A stretch of 64,000 nucleotides of DNA. It comes from Chaetorhynchus papuensis (Eukaryota > Chordata > Aves > Passeriformes > Rhipiduridae). The notes under the pieces are model-generated. The model did not search any database, was not told the DNA's origin, and saw only the letters and a program-made list of their open reading frames with translations. The stretch is taken from positions 1 to 64,000 of the forward strand of contig VWYX01001350.1 in NCBI GenBank assembly GCA_013396525.1. Direction: 5' to 3'. The position numbers and the translations under genes were made by a program. The number at the start of each line of letters is the position of its first letter. The stretch's first letter is position 1. Shown in pieces: positions 50,382 through 64,000 of this stretch.

Positions 50382-53300
50382 TGACTTGAAGTTTGTTACC
50401 CGAGGTGAGTTATCAATAATAACCAGATTTCTGCTCAAATTTCATTGTTTCTGTCTGTACGGTTTCAAATCAGACAGAGCCCGAGCACTGAACCTAAAGG
50501 GTTTGCTATTTAAATAATTCCACCCTGTCAGAATCTTCCACAGGCAGAACCTCCCTGTCCTCAGCTGAGCACCTTTGTGTTCACTGGAGTTGGTGCGTAG
50601 TTTCTGCACAAAAATGAGCAGTTAACTAAATGCTAATTAAAAGCAGCATGTCAGTTTATTGTGCTCAGTAGGAGCAGTCACAAAAGAACATGAACCTGAA
50701 TTAATTTTTTATCCCTTTTTTTTTTTTCCTTTAAACCCCAGGAGGCTTGAGGGGAAAAGCCTATTAAGATAACTCAAATGAAAATTTGAGATGGGCCTAA
50801 GAAGCTTCCAACCCTGTGAAATACTTCCCTAGAGCCCACACATACCCACACAGTAGCTCCTCTGCCTGTCAGATCAATATGCCACAACTTCTGAAACTCA
50901 AAAGCTGTCTCAGGCTCGCATCAGTCCTGGTGCCACCAGCCAGCTCCAGGCGTGGTCCTGTGAGGTTTGTTGATGCTACTGAGACCTGAAGGCACTTGGC
51001 AGCTCACAAGGGTGATCCATATCCATGCTGATTAACCCCTACAGGCCTGATCCAAAGTCTGTTGCATTCAACGAGGGTTTACATTTCGCTTTAATAAGCT
51101 TTAGGTTAAGCTTTAAGATATGGGAGAGAAGCAGATAATGAGGGCAGGATGAAAGGTAGGTGAGGTAGAGGAGTGTGAAAAGAACTAAAATATTAGGAGA
51201 AGTTCATCTCACACGCACACCAGATTCAGGTGGTTTGTCTTGAGCTGCCTTGTAATGCCTTGGGTGCCAAGCTCCACAATTTAATCAAAGAAAAATCTGG
51301 TTATTGTTGACAGCATTCAAAAATGAATCTATGAACCACAGACAGGCTTTCACTGGTTTGTTGGAGCCATACCCATTTGCTGCAGCAGAAAATGGGAATT
51401 CATATAATCATACATGCATTTTTTGATGCTTTCAGCGGCAGAGAAGAGGAAGGATTTTCCTGTGCTTTTAAGTATAAAAGAGATGGTTCTTTTAAATGTT
51501 TAGAAAATGTCAAATGTTTGCTGCCTCCTCTGTTTCAGTGAAGCCTTTTAAATACAAATGCTTTCTTGAGGTAAAGTTTGTTAGCCGCTGGTAACTGAAG
51601 TGTGCATGTTTGAGCTGATTGACCATGCTGTTGTACATGACTTTCATGGAGCATTCCCCTCCATGTGTCTTTCCCATTGCTCTCTTGATTTGTGCCCTTC
51701 CTTGGCTGTTCAGGTTGTGTGGCCTTATTAAGGTCTCACGACCACCTTCTAAATTAGCAGAAAATTCACCTTATGCTGGGATCCAGCATACTGTCAGTGA
51801 GAAAATCTTTCATCAGCCTTCTCTTAGCTCCTTTACCCACTACTGTCATGGTGGTATCAGCATGATGGGGTAGAAGAGCCCTTAAAGGAAATGCTGGAGT
51901 ACATACTGATAACATCAGCTACCCAGAGGATACAGTAATGTGTATCAAAACATCATATAAGCAGAAATAACTTTATAGTAAAGTCTTGAAGCAACCAAAC
52001 ATTGTTAAGAGACGTATTTACCATAGAGCTCAATCTCATCGCGTTTTATTGTAAATGTGCGGTTTGTTTCTCTGTCCCTCCAGTCCTCCAAAAAGTATAA
52101 GGCAGAAAGCAAAAGCTTAAACTCCGTTTTGGCTCAAGCCAGATTCGTGACATGCCAGATTCATAACATCTCTAAGAGAGCTTTAAACTGAGGTAGCCTG
52201 CAAGGCTGGAAAGCTCAGTTTCACCGCAACACAAGGGTGTTCCAGGCATTTTCCACATCTTTGTAGTGAAATTACAAATGTGGTGCCAGGATGTGCCAGG
52301 GTACAAGAGGAGGGCTGACAAGACTGGGAGTCAGTAGAAAATATGCAAGCATAATGCATGGCCACACGTCCTTGGCCACACAACCATTACATCGTGCTGT
52401 AGCAGGCTTTCGTCAGATCATTTGGCGCTCTCTCTTCCCATTGTTGTGTCTTGAAGCTCTTCATTTCATCTGGTTGAGAAGAAAAAAATCAGACCTTAAT
52501 GAGAGGCCAAGCTGTCTTTGGGTTTACCAGTTTCGAGAAGAATTTGTAGTCTTTTGATGATCTAATTTGTGTAAGGCTAACAGATTTTAATTGTTCCAAT
52601 TATTTTCTTATGAAGCCCGAGAAGAGTTACCAGGTTTTCATGCTTTACTCAAAGCATGCTTCTTTACATAAGAAGCATAAAGATCCCCCAGCACCACCAA
52701 CTAATGAAGCTACTCCCTTAGCTCCAAATTCCTCCTTCCAGCTTCAGTGACTTTGTGGATGGGATTATCTTCTAAAAGCTTCTGAGCCAGTTTCCTTCTC
52801 CAGCATTCAGAATACCCTCATTTTGCTGGTGCAAGTGAAATTAAGTTTCCCATGACACTTCCATGTCCTTTTCATCCAACTTCTACCTGATCCCTTCCCC
52901 AGCAAAGTGCTTTAATATACTGAGAATGCAGTGGTTACACTCAATTAAACCACTGGCTTGGTTCATCCCTCAGTATCTTAGGTTGTGTGTATAAGCTGTT
53001 ACTGAATGCATAAATGATTATTCATTGAATTATTACTGGTCATCTGTGGCATTTTAATGCATTAAAGGATCTCTTCAGCTTCAGGAGCAGTTCTTGTAGC
53101 AGGTTGAAAAAAAAATCAATGGGCTCTTTCCCATCAGATAGCACAAATCCCTTCCTGATAAATGCAGTTTCTCACAGAATGCCAACAATCTGTAATGATT
53201 CAGGAGCAGAAATGAGCTTAGCCACAAGTCTGTGACAGGTTTGAAAAGACATGTCATGAACTTTTGCTCTGAAATCATAAATCTCTTTGAACTGTAGGAG

Positions 53301-54248
53301 ATCCCCCCCCCACCTATCACTTCTTATTTCTCTTTTGTTAGATGGTCCTGACAAGTAGAGAAGCACAGGCCTGACTTTATTGCACCACCATGCCAAGCCC
53401 TCTGGAAGGTCCCATTATTGAGGGAGTTAATTTCCTTCTCACACTAAAACCCCTTGCTAATTGATCCCTTTAAAATACATGCTAGACAGTCACCAACACA
53501 GCTCTTTGAAAGGTCAACGCATATAAATGAGTTTTAGGAAGTAAGCTCAAAAAAAGGTATCCATAAGGCCTGTATGACATCTGTATATTCACTGAGCACA
53601 CCACATCACATTCCTGTTGCTGCCAGAAAATCTTTTCTAACAGTGTGTATGAGCCCCCTCTTTTCCACCCAACTGCTTTTATCTCCAAAACTCTCCAGGC
53701 ATCTCTATGTGCATTCCAGATCCCCAGTGGGACAGGAACTGACAGCTGGAAATGTCTGAAGTTGTTTCAGCTCAGTGGAAATGAAGTGTGAAGACATGGA
53801 GCAAGCCCATGTCGTTGTTCTCGGGAATTGATTTTCTGTGTTTGATACGAAGAATATTAGCAACCCACCAGTTGTTTTCTATTACAGAGCATTAAGTGGC
53901 TGAAAATGACAAATGCTGTTAACTGGTGGAATCACCTCATGAGATCTAAAATATCGTTAATTCTTAATAGAATTCTGAATTCTTAGTAGGAGCACGTAGT
54001 CACATTAATATCTTGCTTTGTGGCACTTGCTAACTGTTTGTTTTCACTGCCCGTTTGGAGTATGTGTAGCTCGCTTTTTAGACAGAATCTGGAAGATTCC
54101 TGATACTCTAGAATTAGTCTTTAGTGGACCCTAAATGTGGGCTGGCCAAGTACAGATTAGAAGATATCTCAGCTTGAAATCCTTGACACCTTTGACAGTA
54201 TGACTCAAACCTGAGTACCAGAAGTGTGTTGGGATTGTGTGTGTGAAG
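50382..54248. other. non-coding stretch, nothing recognised
   Basis: No open frame above about 90 codons and no repeat recognised. Confidence 0.5.
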
Positions 54249-54291
54249 GAGAACCTTCTCTAGAGACTTTCTCCTCATAAGAAAGGCACAC
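54249..54291. repeat. 43-bp dispersed repeat, copy 1
   Basis: Matches 57687-57729 in the same orientation without gaps, 36 of 43 bases by eye. The core words are GAACCTTCTC, GAGACTTTCT and AAGAAAGGCACA. Similarity does not clearly extend beyond it. It is probably a shared remnant of an unidentified interspersed element. Confidence 0.5.
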
Positions 54292-57200
54292 CTAAATTGA
54301 ACTACTAAATAACCCTCCAAATTATTATGGTTTCTCACTATGCACTCTTTTGGCAGCATATACTAATTTTAAGCTGTTCTGTTTTAGAACCCACTGAAGA
54401 TAAATTTATCTGTCTGTGCACTAATATGATTCTGTCATAAAACCTGATCTGTGTCCCTTGAACTTCATTATATAATCCTTATGTTGTAAATTAATACCTT
54501 GAGAAAGCAGGAGCTCATACTTCCTTTTCAAGTAGTTCTGTTTAGCTCAGTCAGGTCTTCATAAACAGCTGCCCAAGTTTTCGTTTGTCTTGTTGACTTC
54601 ACTGAAGGCTCTTTGAAGGATTAAAGAAAAATTGGAATTTTTTGGATTCTCAAGGAATGAAGATTTTTTTAAAAAAACTGACTGTCTTGGGATTCAGTTC
54701 AGGTTTTTAAAAGTTGAATATCTATTTTAATGCTTTATTAAATTATAATAAATAGCTCCAATATTAGCATTAATATAGAGTTTATTCTTCTGAAACTTTC
54801 TTGGCACTTATTTGACCCAAGGTACAGTAACTGTACTAGACTTTAACCCCACAGGCTTTTGCCACGCCATATGTCAGTCCCTGAGCATCGTGTGTATTCT
54901 TTTGTAAAGCAATCTGGTTTAGATATATTGTCAACATTTATATAAAAGTGTTAGTGGAGATAAGGGACATTATTGATGACAAAGCGGGGGGTTTTTTTAT
55001 ATTGTTCAGTAAAATTACTTGAGGCTACCCTTGAAAATATGCACCTTAGAGCCTTTCTGTGATTCTCTCCTGACATAAGGGGCCACGATGATAAAACAGG
55101 CAAAAAGATCAAAATATCATCCAAGATTAGAAGATCTGTATTAAAATTAGTAACAGCTCTCCTCAAGTAAAGCATGTAATGGCACATCTGGAGAGTGCAA
55201 AGGGGTTTCAGAGGCTGTCTAATCGTATCTTGAATGGTCTGATTGATGCTGCTTGCAGACACGATGTCGAGGGCTATGAAAGAAGTAATTGCAGAGTTTC
55301 TATTTGTCACAATATTCCTTGATGGGATTTCTGATGTTGGTGATTTGTCACAGCGGTTCATTGTCTTGCCGGATGTCAAACAGAACGGAGATGCCAGAGA
55401 GCCGATGATTTTGCTGTCAGGACTGTGGGAGCAGACCTGTGATGAATTTTGGGGTGGCTGGCAAAGGGCAGCGTGCAGCGGGGCTCTGACTGCGGGGAGC
55501 GGAACTGGGTGGCTCAGGAGAGAACCCCACAGGGTGCTGGCTCTTTTTTGTAACTAAAATGCCCCTACTCAGACCCCTGTTATCCTCTGGGGTCTCACCT
55601 CAGAAGTGCTTGAGGATGATGCTCTTTCCAGCTAAACAGCATGTGTTATGAATCTACTCAATATTTGTTAAGTGGCACGTCTGTTTGAGGGTGTGACTTA
55701 GTCTTGTCATGGTGTTTTTCCCTCAGCTTACAAACTGTGGGGAAAGGCATCTGAGGCTGTATCACAAAATATAAAAAGAGCTTTTTCAGACTGGTGCCTT
55801 CCTGTGATGGAGTAATACTAATACAATCCCTGGTAGCTATAGAGGGGGGCTGACCTTAGTGGTGGGGACCCTCAGGGTGCCCAGGGCCCAGGTCTTCTCC
55901 CTGCCACCAAACCCCCTTACAATTTGTCTCATGCTACCTGGTCTTTCCCTCTGCTTTGCCCAGTGAGGGATGTAGTGGGGATAATAACATTTTCTTCCTG
56001 TCTTTGTGTATCTCACTTCTGTTAAAAACTCTTAAGCCATACCCAAGTTCTTACTGCATGGATATGTATTGCCTGTTATAGACAGAGCTTAACCTTGATG
56101 GAAGGGATTTTAACCTTCATGGAGGTAAAGATTCATTTATAAAAGTAATAATAAATTACATTTCTTTCTTTGGGTGATGTTCCGTATGGATTTAACACAA
56201 TGTAAAAATGCAGAAGAGAATCTGTGAACAGAACTGGAAGCGAAATCCTGGCGTTTCTCAGAAAATGTTAGTTCTATTTTATTGTTATTCTTGAACAGAT
56301 CGTGCATAAATAAATGATAGGAAGTGTCAGTGATCTGCTCTGGAGAAAGACAACTATGCCTCCTGTCGTATCAGAGCATGGAAAAACAACCTAGAGATTA
56401 GACATGTCATTGATGGCAAGTTCCAGGCATAAGCTGCTGTAATCACTCCAGGAAAAAAATAAACCAACACAAATGGACATAACAGAGGAAGCTGACTGTC
56501 AAGACACATCTCAGCAGAGTGCCTGTGCAGGCTCAGGGAGTGTAAATAAATAGGCAGGAAGGAAAATAATGCAATGGTGAAAATAAACACGGTACAAAAA
56601 GTTCATGTTGCAAGTTGAGCAGCATTTTGGCCCCCTGCTGGAATAGTAGGAGGCTGCCAAAATTTGGCCAGTGAGTGAGCCATTTGTCAAATAGAATGGA
56701 CCACGTGAGCAAAGGTGTGGTTAAATCTCTATTTTGAACTGATTCAGTTGTTTCTGACCATTAAAATTTAAATACAGGAAGACTGAGGATCAGGCCTGAA
56801 ATAAGGGTCCTTGCTATCTGGAAAATTTTGGTACTTCATATGTGTATATAAAACATACATTCTTTTATTCTTGGTGATACCTATTTTTATCCTCAGGTTG
56901 CACATTAGTCTCTAAGGAAACTTTACAGCCTCAGGGATCCTCTTACTGCCTTTCTGAAGCTCCTGTGTGAATGTTTCATAAAAATACCAGGGGACATGTA
57001 GAGGCAGACAGATGTGGGGAAGAGAAAGTTGAAGGGAAGATTGATAAGTTGTGAAAAAGACAACAAGGATTTTGAGAGAAGCTTCTGAAATAAGAAATGA
57101 GATGAAAAAGGAGAGCAAAGCAAGCTAAACAACACTGCAGAGACGAAATAAAAAGTTAAGAATGTGGTAAAGCCAGAGAAAAACAAGAGAGGCACAGACA

Positions 57201-57686
57201 GGAGGAAATTTGTGACTCAGGAGTGAGCCATGCTCTGTTACAGGCACGTAAAGGCAAGAGCAAATGCATGAGGGGAAAATACCCAGATGACAAGAGTGAA
57301 TAGGACATGCTGAGCAAGGGTGTGCTAACTACCCAGCAACTACATTATTTCATCTCTAAATGTGTTTTATCAGGGTAAATGCTTTCTGTCAAATCCATTT
57401 TTGGCTGAATTTGATTACCTCTTAGAATGTACAGAAATATAAATGGCTGAACGCACCAGAAAAGTGAGGGTGACAGTTTAAAAACATTTCAGAGTATTTC
57501 TTTCCATTGTTCGTACAGATTAAAGCACCAATTTCTGAAAAATACACATTTCAGTTATTCATTAGAAAGCTGAGTACTAATATTATGTACTCATTCTACT
57601 GTTTTCTATTTCAGGAAGCATGGCCAGACTTTCCCATTGGGTAGAAGTATATATGAGGTCAATGCTCTTTTCGTAAGAGCTCTGTG
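54292..57686. other. non-coding stretch, nothing recognised
   Basis: A 142-codon minus frame (54951-55379, opening with TTG) overlaps a 104-codon plus frame (55243-55557). Neither resembles a known protein family, and I treat them as chance frames. Confidence 0.45.
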
Positions 57687-57729
57687 TAGAACCTTCTCCT
57701 GAGACTTTCTTCTTACAAGAAAGGCACAG
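57687..57729. repeat. 43-bp dispersed repeat, copy 2
   Basis: Second copy of the sequence at 54249-54291, same orientation, about 3.4 kb away. The flanks differ. Confidence 0.5.
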
Positions 57730-58018
57730 GGCCTGCAGCACCTTGCATGGTCCCCATGGACCTGTGACACTCACTGGGGTTGTGTTCATGCTCAATTCAA
57801 AACACACTTAAATGGCTTAAAAGGCATCTCACTGACAAAGACAGTGCTTATAGGTTTGGGGGTTTTTTTTGTGAAATTGCTTATTTATTTATTTTCAAAT
57901 CTGAGTCTTTAAGGAGATGTTAAATGCTTGCATGCAACAGCAAATACCAGTTCTGAGCTTGCCTCCTCTCTCAGAGACAATTAACTCAAGAAGAAGAGTG
58001 AAGAAAGGTGAAATCTTC

Positions 58019-58040
58019 TGTGTGTGTGTGTGTGTGTGTG
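58019..58040. repeat. (TG)11 microsatellite
   Basis: Eleven uninterrupted TG units. The length is in the range where length polymorphism between individuals is common. Confidence 0.95.
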
Positions 58041-61000
58041 TTTATGGTGCAGCTCCTCTTTATTCCAGACTCTCCACATGCCCTGAATTATGTCAGACAT
58101 CTTTGTCCAAATGCATTTTTGAGTTTCATAACAGGCAGATAGAAAGTAGTTAATGATGTCACTATAATGGATCATTATTTTTTAGTGCTAAGCTCCTAGT
58201 AATTTTACATTTTCTGTCTTTCACACCTGTAATCTATAAGAAAAAAAGGGTTTGGTCTTAACCTAGAGGGTGAGGGAAAATTTTATGCCAGGCTGTCACG
58301 TACTGCAGCGCCATCTAACCAGACAGTGACAAAACTGAATAGTCTCATCTATAAATCACAATAAAGCTTGACACAATTCACCTCTGCCTTCAAAGCCTTA
58401 AGAGTGGTTAGATTTTCCTGTTAGAAACAAACCCAGAATGTATTTATCAGAAACATCTGAGGTTTGGGAGAAGTAGGAATGCATAATCAGAGGAATTTTG
58501 CTTGAGTCCAAGAAAAACATCTAGCTCTGATTCTTACCTTATAATAGCAGAAACAGAAAAATAACTGGGGGGGTTGTGTGGAGGCATGGATTTCTAATGG
58601 AGCAGGTTCCCACCCTTGAGGCTGTACAGGACACCCATCCCCACTGGGTCCTGCCCAGGGCATCCAAGGTGAGAGACTTGGTCTGGTGTTAGAGCTGCTC
58701 CCCTTTCTGGAGGTCCTGGGAGCCTCCTTTGTGTGCCAGAGTGGCTTTCCAGGAGCTGAGGAACAGCCGCCAACAAATCCAGGCAATGGCAAAAACAACC
58801 CCAGGGTAAAGTAAGGAAATGCTACCTCAAGAGCTGAGAATGGTCATGTGGCCAGAAACTGCCCATGGATTTGTGTGTCCAGCAATGAAAGCTGGAGGTT
58901 TTGGCATCGATCTGCCTCAGAAAGCTGTGCAACTCTTTATCTCTGAGAACATTATAATTTATTGGCAGAATTTCCACAGTGCATCCCAGGATGCCTGGTC
59001 TCTGTGCTCCTCTCCTTTCTGCTTGCTTCCTGCTCTCCTCCTGGATGCATCCCTGCTTAAGTACATGGTGAGGAGCATGTGCTGCTCCCCTGGCCATCTC
59101 CTGATGTGTCCCCAGCCTGGATGAGGATTGACAGCAGCACTGACCATAAAAAGGGAGAGATTATTGCAGAGCAAAGTGTGGATAACTTTGAAGATCGTTC
59201 TGCTGAGGTGAGATTCAAAGCTGCAGTGCTGGAGTTTTTTGCTGTGAGCGGTTTTTTGCTGTGGGCAGGGAACAGCAACTGAAGGCAGGACAAGCTGATC
59301 AGAGCAGGATCTTGTGGGATGAAATCCTGAAAAGAGACAAGTTAAATGTGAGGTAGACTGAGGGAGATTTTTATTAATAGAGGCACTGCACAATACCCTG
59401 TGGGGGGTTCATATGCAACGCTTCTTCTGGAAGTGGAAGGGTTTCTTACAGAGCAGGGCTTCAGCCTGGCAGCAAAAGGTCTAATAGGAAATGTAATTTA
59501 AATTTGGTTTTGAGTCAGAAATATCAGGCACTCACAGAATCTTCTCATGGTGACAGGCAACACAAACAAGAGACCAGTCACAAACTCAGACTGTGAATTA
59601 GAAAAACATCTCCACAATTAAGAAAAGGTCTAAACAGCCTCCTGCTTTGACTGCTGTGGCAAACAATACAGTTGGTGTGGACCATGGTACATTTATGAAT
59701 GTACTTACAGGAGGAGGAGGTGGTTTTCTGGATAAGCAGAAATACAGTTCTGTTGAGTAAAGGAGAATCTTCTTTGTCTGGAGCCCTACAAACAGAAGGC
59801 TGTTGGGTCAAATATCTCAGCAATATACTGAACATCACAGTGTTTGTTCCTCAGGCCAAGACCTTTCTCAGCTTTTATTATTTCTAAATGCTGATGTTTC
59901 CTTCTTGCCTGATGATGTGCTTCTATTTGCCAATATATGCTGACTGGTAGTTTGGCTTAGTAGTTAATTATTTTTTCAAAGGTTAAACATTCTCTAATTT
60001 TAGCATACAATATTCTCGCAAGATTATTTCTCTATTTTCCTTAAGCACAATCCCCCACGTTCAAAGAAGGTGTCTCTGTTTGTTTGGTAATTGACTGTAT
60101 TTCATCTTGAACAGTGATATATTGATTTTCATGTGAAGCGAGCTTTCAGGTTGCCATTTAGAAAGATGAGTTTTGGCAAGGCTCCATTAGACCTCTTTGT
60201 ATTATTGCTTATCCTTTAGCTGGGAGAGCAGGCAGCTTTATTCCCAAATACAAGCAGCCTGAATCATCTCATACAACCCCAATTCCTTTATTCCATTTTC
60301 TTTTGGTGTGGTCCAAAGTATCATTATTTTGCTGGCCCAGTTATGTGCTGACTCATGGCAGGAAGTTTACCTAGTATTCCCAATCTTTTCTCTTTTTTTG
60401 TTGGTTTTTTTCCCCCTTGAAAGTGTATCTACAGGCTTTACAAGCTACATTGCAGGCTGCACAGATATTGCATATATTGTACTGTGATCTGTGAGTGACA
60501 CTGCATCTTTAGAGTTCCTGCTTTCCTGGAGAGAATACATTAATTTGCAAACCATAGCCAGGGTAAAAAATTAACATAAGATATCAGGACAACATCCCTG
60601 TGATGTTTGTGTTGTTTCTATTATTACCAGTTCTTTGATGAGAAGTATGGAGGATCTTCTCTGAAGTTTGTGTTATAGGATAGCGACCGGCAATCTATCA
60701 GGTAAATGTTCATCTTAAGTGATGCTTCTAATCACAAAGACTTGCTGATTTCTTTTTAGCATCCATGAAACATACAATGATTTTAGGCAGACCAATAATA
60801 ATAGATAGTTCATGTCCAACATTAGATTGTGCTTCTATTCTACTCTTTTTTTAAAAAAAGTATTGTGTGCAATATTTTTTAAAAAATATTGTCTGTTAAA
60901 ATTTATTGCCCCGGGTGAGCAGTGGGAGTTTAGGGTGAGGAGTACTCCTGTTAGTGTTTTTTTATTATTGCTCTGGAAAAAGTGGCATGATTGCTGTCCA

Positions 61001-64000
61001 GTACACACATGAATTTAAATAGTTTATACCATCTTACCAGATAAGCAAGTAGCTTGATTGTCATATGACACAGGCAATACAAGCAAGACAGTCCCTTGGA
61101 GAAAGTGGTGGAAAAAAGAAAGCCAGGATTACAGACAACCAGCAAGTCACGGACAAGTGCCTGTTCATCGTAGGGATTAGTAATTTCACTTAAATATGGC
61201 AGACTGAAAGAGGGGGAAAAAGGAAAGTTAAGATATGCAGAGTCAATCTTTTGTTTATCCCAATAAAACAATTTCAGCTCTTAATTACTGATGGTATTCA
61301 AGCTCCAGATAAAGGTCAGATTTAGAGAAGCGTTATAACATGCACTGCTTTTAGGTGGAAGTGCTATAAAGGGCATTACTAAGAAGAAACAACAAATAAA
61401 TGCTTGCGAAAATAAAGCACTGCAGTAAATTTTGAGTTTGTGTTTGAAAATGTTTAACAGAGAAAAATGCCTAATTCAGAATGGAAGAATCATCGCAGAG
61501 TCAAAGACAGTAACTCTCAATTGCAGTGATTTATGCAGGCAAGGGATGTGGCTGGGATGACAGAAACATCTCTTAAAAAAAAGAAAAAAATCATTCTTCT
61601 CTGGCTTGTCCCTTTGGCCAGGGAAGGAGATGGGAAATAAACAGAACATTAAGCAAGACTTCAAGCTCATGTGGGAAAATAAACAAGAAAAGATGTCTTT
61701 ACAGAAGGGGTGGGCCAAGAAGGTTTCCTAGGCAGAAACTGAACAGTTCACCCTTGGCTGGGAGTGAGGATGTCTCTCAGCATGAAGCATTAGGTGGACA
61801 CTGCCAGCAGTGGGACTCTTTAGTAGGAGCAGCAGGAGTCCATAGAAGATGCTTCAGTGAATTCCCAAATATCCTCAGGACCATGGCCAGTTGAACATGT
61901 AGTTAAGGCTGGCTCATCAATGGCTTTGCAAGACACTTGTTCACCAGATACAAATGATCCCTGAGACAAACACAGGACTGGAGCAGAGTGCTTGGCATCC
62001 CTCACTGTGCCCAAAATGCACTCCCAGATTTTGGCGTCTTTCCCCCCTGTTCAGTGTTAGAAACTGCTGCTTGTTATCGAATGTAGTGTTGAATGGGCCA
62101 CGTATTAAAGTGTGCAAATGGTTTTCACATCTTCTTTCCTGCCAGTCACAGACCAGACTATGTGCCCAATAAATTCACAGGCTGTCAGAGATGCCAGTGA
62201 ATGACATTGAATAAGATTGCATGAATCCAGTTTAAAAATGTGCGTGAACACCGCCTGGAGAAGATGTGAAGGAAAAGAATGTCCTCTCTTAGCAAGGCAA
62301 TAAAAGTGATGAAAGGTTGTTCCAGAAAAGAAATAGTCAGGAATGTGAAGGTCTAGTGTCAAAAGGAAAATTAAAAAGTGGCAATATGGGTGGTGGTTGT
62401 TTAATAAATAAAAGAGTGCGTGGCTTAAAAAGATAAAATAATCTCACCAGAGGCACACAACTCGCTGGTATGAGCTCTAAGAAAATGCTGAACAGATCAA
62501 GTCCCAGACTTTATTTGTGTGCATTTTCCAGGGCTTCATGCTGTGAATGGGTAGGGTTTGAGGGAGGATTGCTTTTGCTTGTGGTTCAAGGGGTATTTTG
62601 AGAAGTATTTTAACAGTACTTTAAGAGTAGTGGTACAGTCCAATGTGCTCCCCACGCTGGCCTGACTTGTCATCTGCTGAATGCATTTTGCTTTAATAGC
62701 ACTGTAATTGCTCAATGCTTGGGGCAAGGACTGTCGTGGTACTCATAGGTACTGCTACAGAGCAAATAAATCATGGAAATTATGTCTTTGCTCCTTATTC
62801 TGTACATTCTAGATATATTTCCCCTCCAGTCCCCAGTTTTGGCAGATACTTTGACTGTTATTTTAAATTGATCACTTTGGGGATTTGGCAGTGATTTGAA
62901 ATGGTCAACCATTGTGAATACCTTTTTCATGAAAGATTACATTTTGGAAGTTAATTAGCATCATGATGTGGTACATGTTGAAATTAACACCTACCTTCTC
63001 AAAGCTGCGACTTTTGGAGGGATTTCTGCGAAGCTAGATCTGAAATTGGAACAAATAACTAAAAGAACAACTAAACTCATGGCTAGGTTTTCACGCAGAG
63101 AAATATATCTTGACATATGTGTGAGCTGTATCCTAAATAGCTGCTTTCAGCGTCATTTCAAAGGATGTGAAAATTTTAAAAGACCTGTATTTTGCTTGTG
63201 TTGGCTTTTTTTAAAGTCAGGGGATCAATGTTTCAGCCTTAGTTTTGGCCATACCTGCTTGAAGGATGCTGGGTAAGGGCTGTGGCAGAGCTGCCTGTAC
63301 TGTGGCAGCAAGTAGGTAATTCCTACCAGTGTTAAAAAAATATTCTACCAGTTCAACCCAACCAAGCAGCTAAGTAATTATAGACCGGTTGGTGAATTCT
63401 TGTCATTGTGTGTAGTAAAATGTTTAGGCCAGAAACTGTCTCTGTTCTTTAGCTACCTGGCACAAATCACAACCCTATTTATTGATTAAGTCATACAGGA
63501 TTCCAGAGCATGATGATAATATAAATATATATCAGTTTAATTTATATCAACATTGATTTAGACCATGGTAGTAACTTGACTATGGTACAAATTCATTTAT
63601 GAAGTCAGTACTGATTTAGAGCAACGTGGCAATCTCCAAAACCTGTAAATGTCCAATTATTCAATATTTATATCCATAACCTAATATGAAGTCAGTTTTG
63701 CATCTTCCAAATTTGTGAAATAAGGATTTCTCTCACACACAGTGTCTATGAATCAAATATAACCCTGAAAAAACTTTTAGATGTTGTGGTAATAAAACTC
63801 TTCAAAATCCTGGTTCTACAGGGTAAGTGCTGATGCAAGCCTGGCTGCAGAGATATAAATGGCAATGCTAGAATAATCATTCTCGCTCATTTCCCACTCG
63901 ATGGATGCAGCAGGGAGCTGCAGTGCTGGTTTGAATGCTGCCTCCCCAATAAGATGAGCTCCTTTTGAAACCTGTGAATCTCCTATTAAGATAATTTTGT
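58041..64000. other. non-coding stretch, nothing recognised
   Basis: About 6 kb. A 17-base unit is tandemly doubled at 59234-59267 with two differences. Open frames of up to 144 codons (58959-59393, minus) overlap frames on the other strand and show no recognisable domain. No LTR or CR1 sequence was recognised. Confidence 0.5.

Noticed and set aside
54951..55379. 142-codon minus-strand open frame, first thought to be a retrocopied receptor fragment
   Set aside because: The frame opens with TTG, not ATG. No domain or motif could be named, and no poly(A) or target duplication flanks it.
58487..59393. Cluster of overlapping frames on both strands at slightly higher GC
   Set aside because: No domain, splice signal or repeat family was recognised, and frames on both strands compete.

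Overview
This window reads as 64 kb of vertebrate nuclear DNA with no protein-coding gene that I can recognise. It is AT-rich, poor in CpG, has only short chance open frames (none beyond about 150 codons outside the N run) and contains one run of 390 N. Two CR1 LINE remnants, together with several solo LTRs and the absence of anything resembling Alu, B1, L1 or other mammalian SINE/LINE families, point to a bird. A songbird is my best guess, but that is inference. The stretch is best described as a gene desert or the inside of very long introns.

Layout: the window opens inside the 3' end of an LTR (family C, 1-74). From 75 to 17339 there are only simple repeats (poly-T runs at 1121 and 1695, a T/G-rich tract at 801, an AT-rich imperfect palindrome at 2627) and no recognisable gene. 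Between 17.3 and 20.2 kb lie a family A LTR (17340-17769), a broken antisense CR1 ORF2 piece (about 18600-18800) and a family B LTR (19604-20189) whose middle is the N gap. Next to it, 20500-20700 has the look of a conserved regulatory element. A lone splice-flanked candidate exon sits at 26244-26379. A complete family C solo LTR (28297-28669), a second family A LTR missing its 3' end (35754-36180), a second family B LTR (40214-40805) and a third family A LTR in reverse (46595-47032) follow. A CR1 3' tail is at 50255-50381, a 43-bp sequence occurs at both 54249 and 57687, and a (TG)11 microsatellite is at 58019. The remaining sequence is unremarkable.

The clearest results concern mobile elements. 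Three LTR families occur here, each at least twice. Their boundaries can be defined by comparing copies, and short target-site duplications flank two of the copies exactly. No retroviral internal sequence is visible, so the complete copies are most simply solo LTRs left by recombination. The N gap is almost certainly the middle of an LTR whose intact sister is at 40.2 kb. I found no previously undescribed multi-gene system, and no gene cooperation can be described because no gene is supported.
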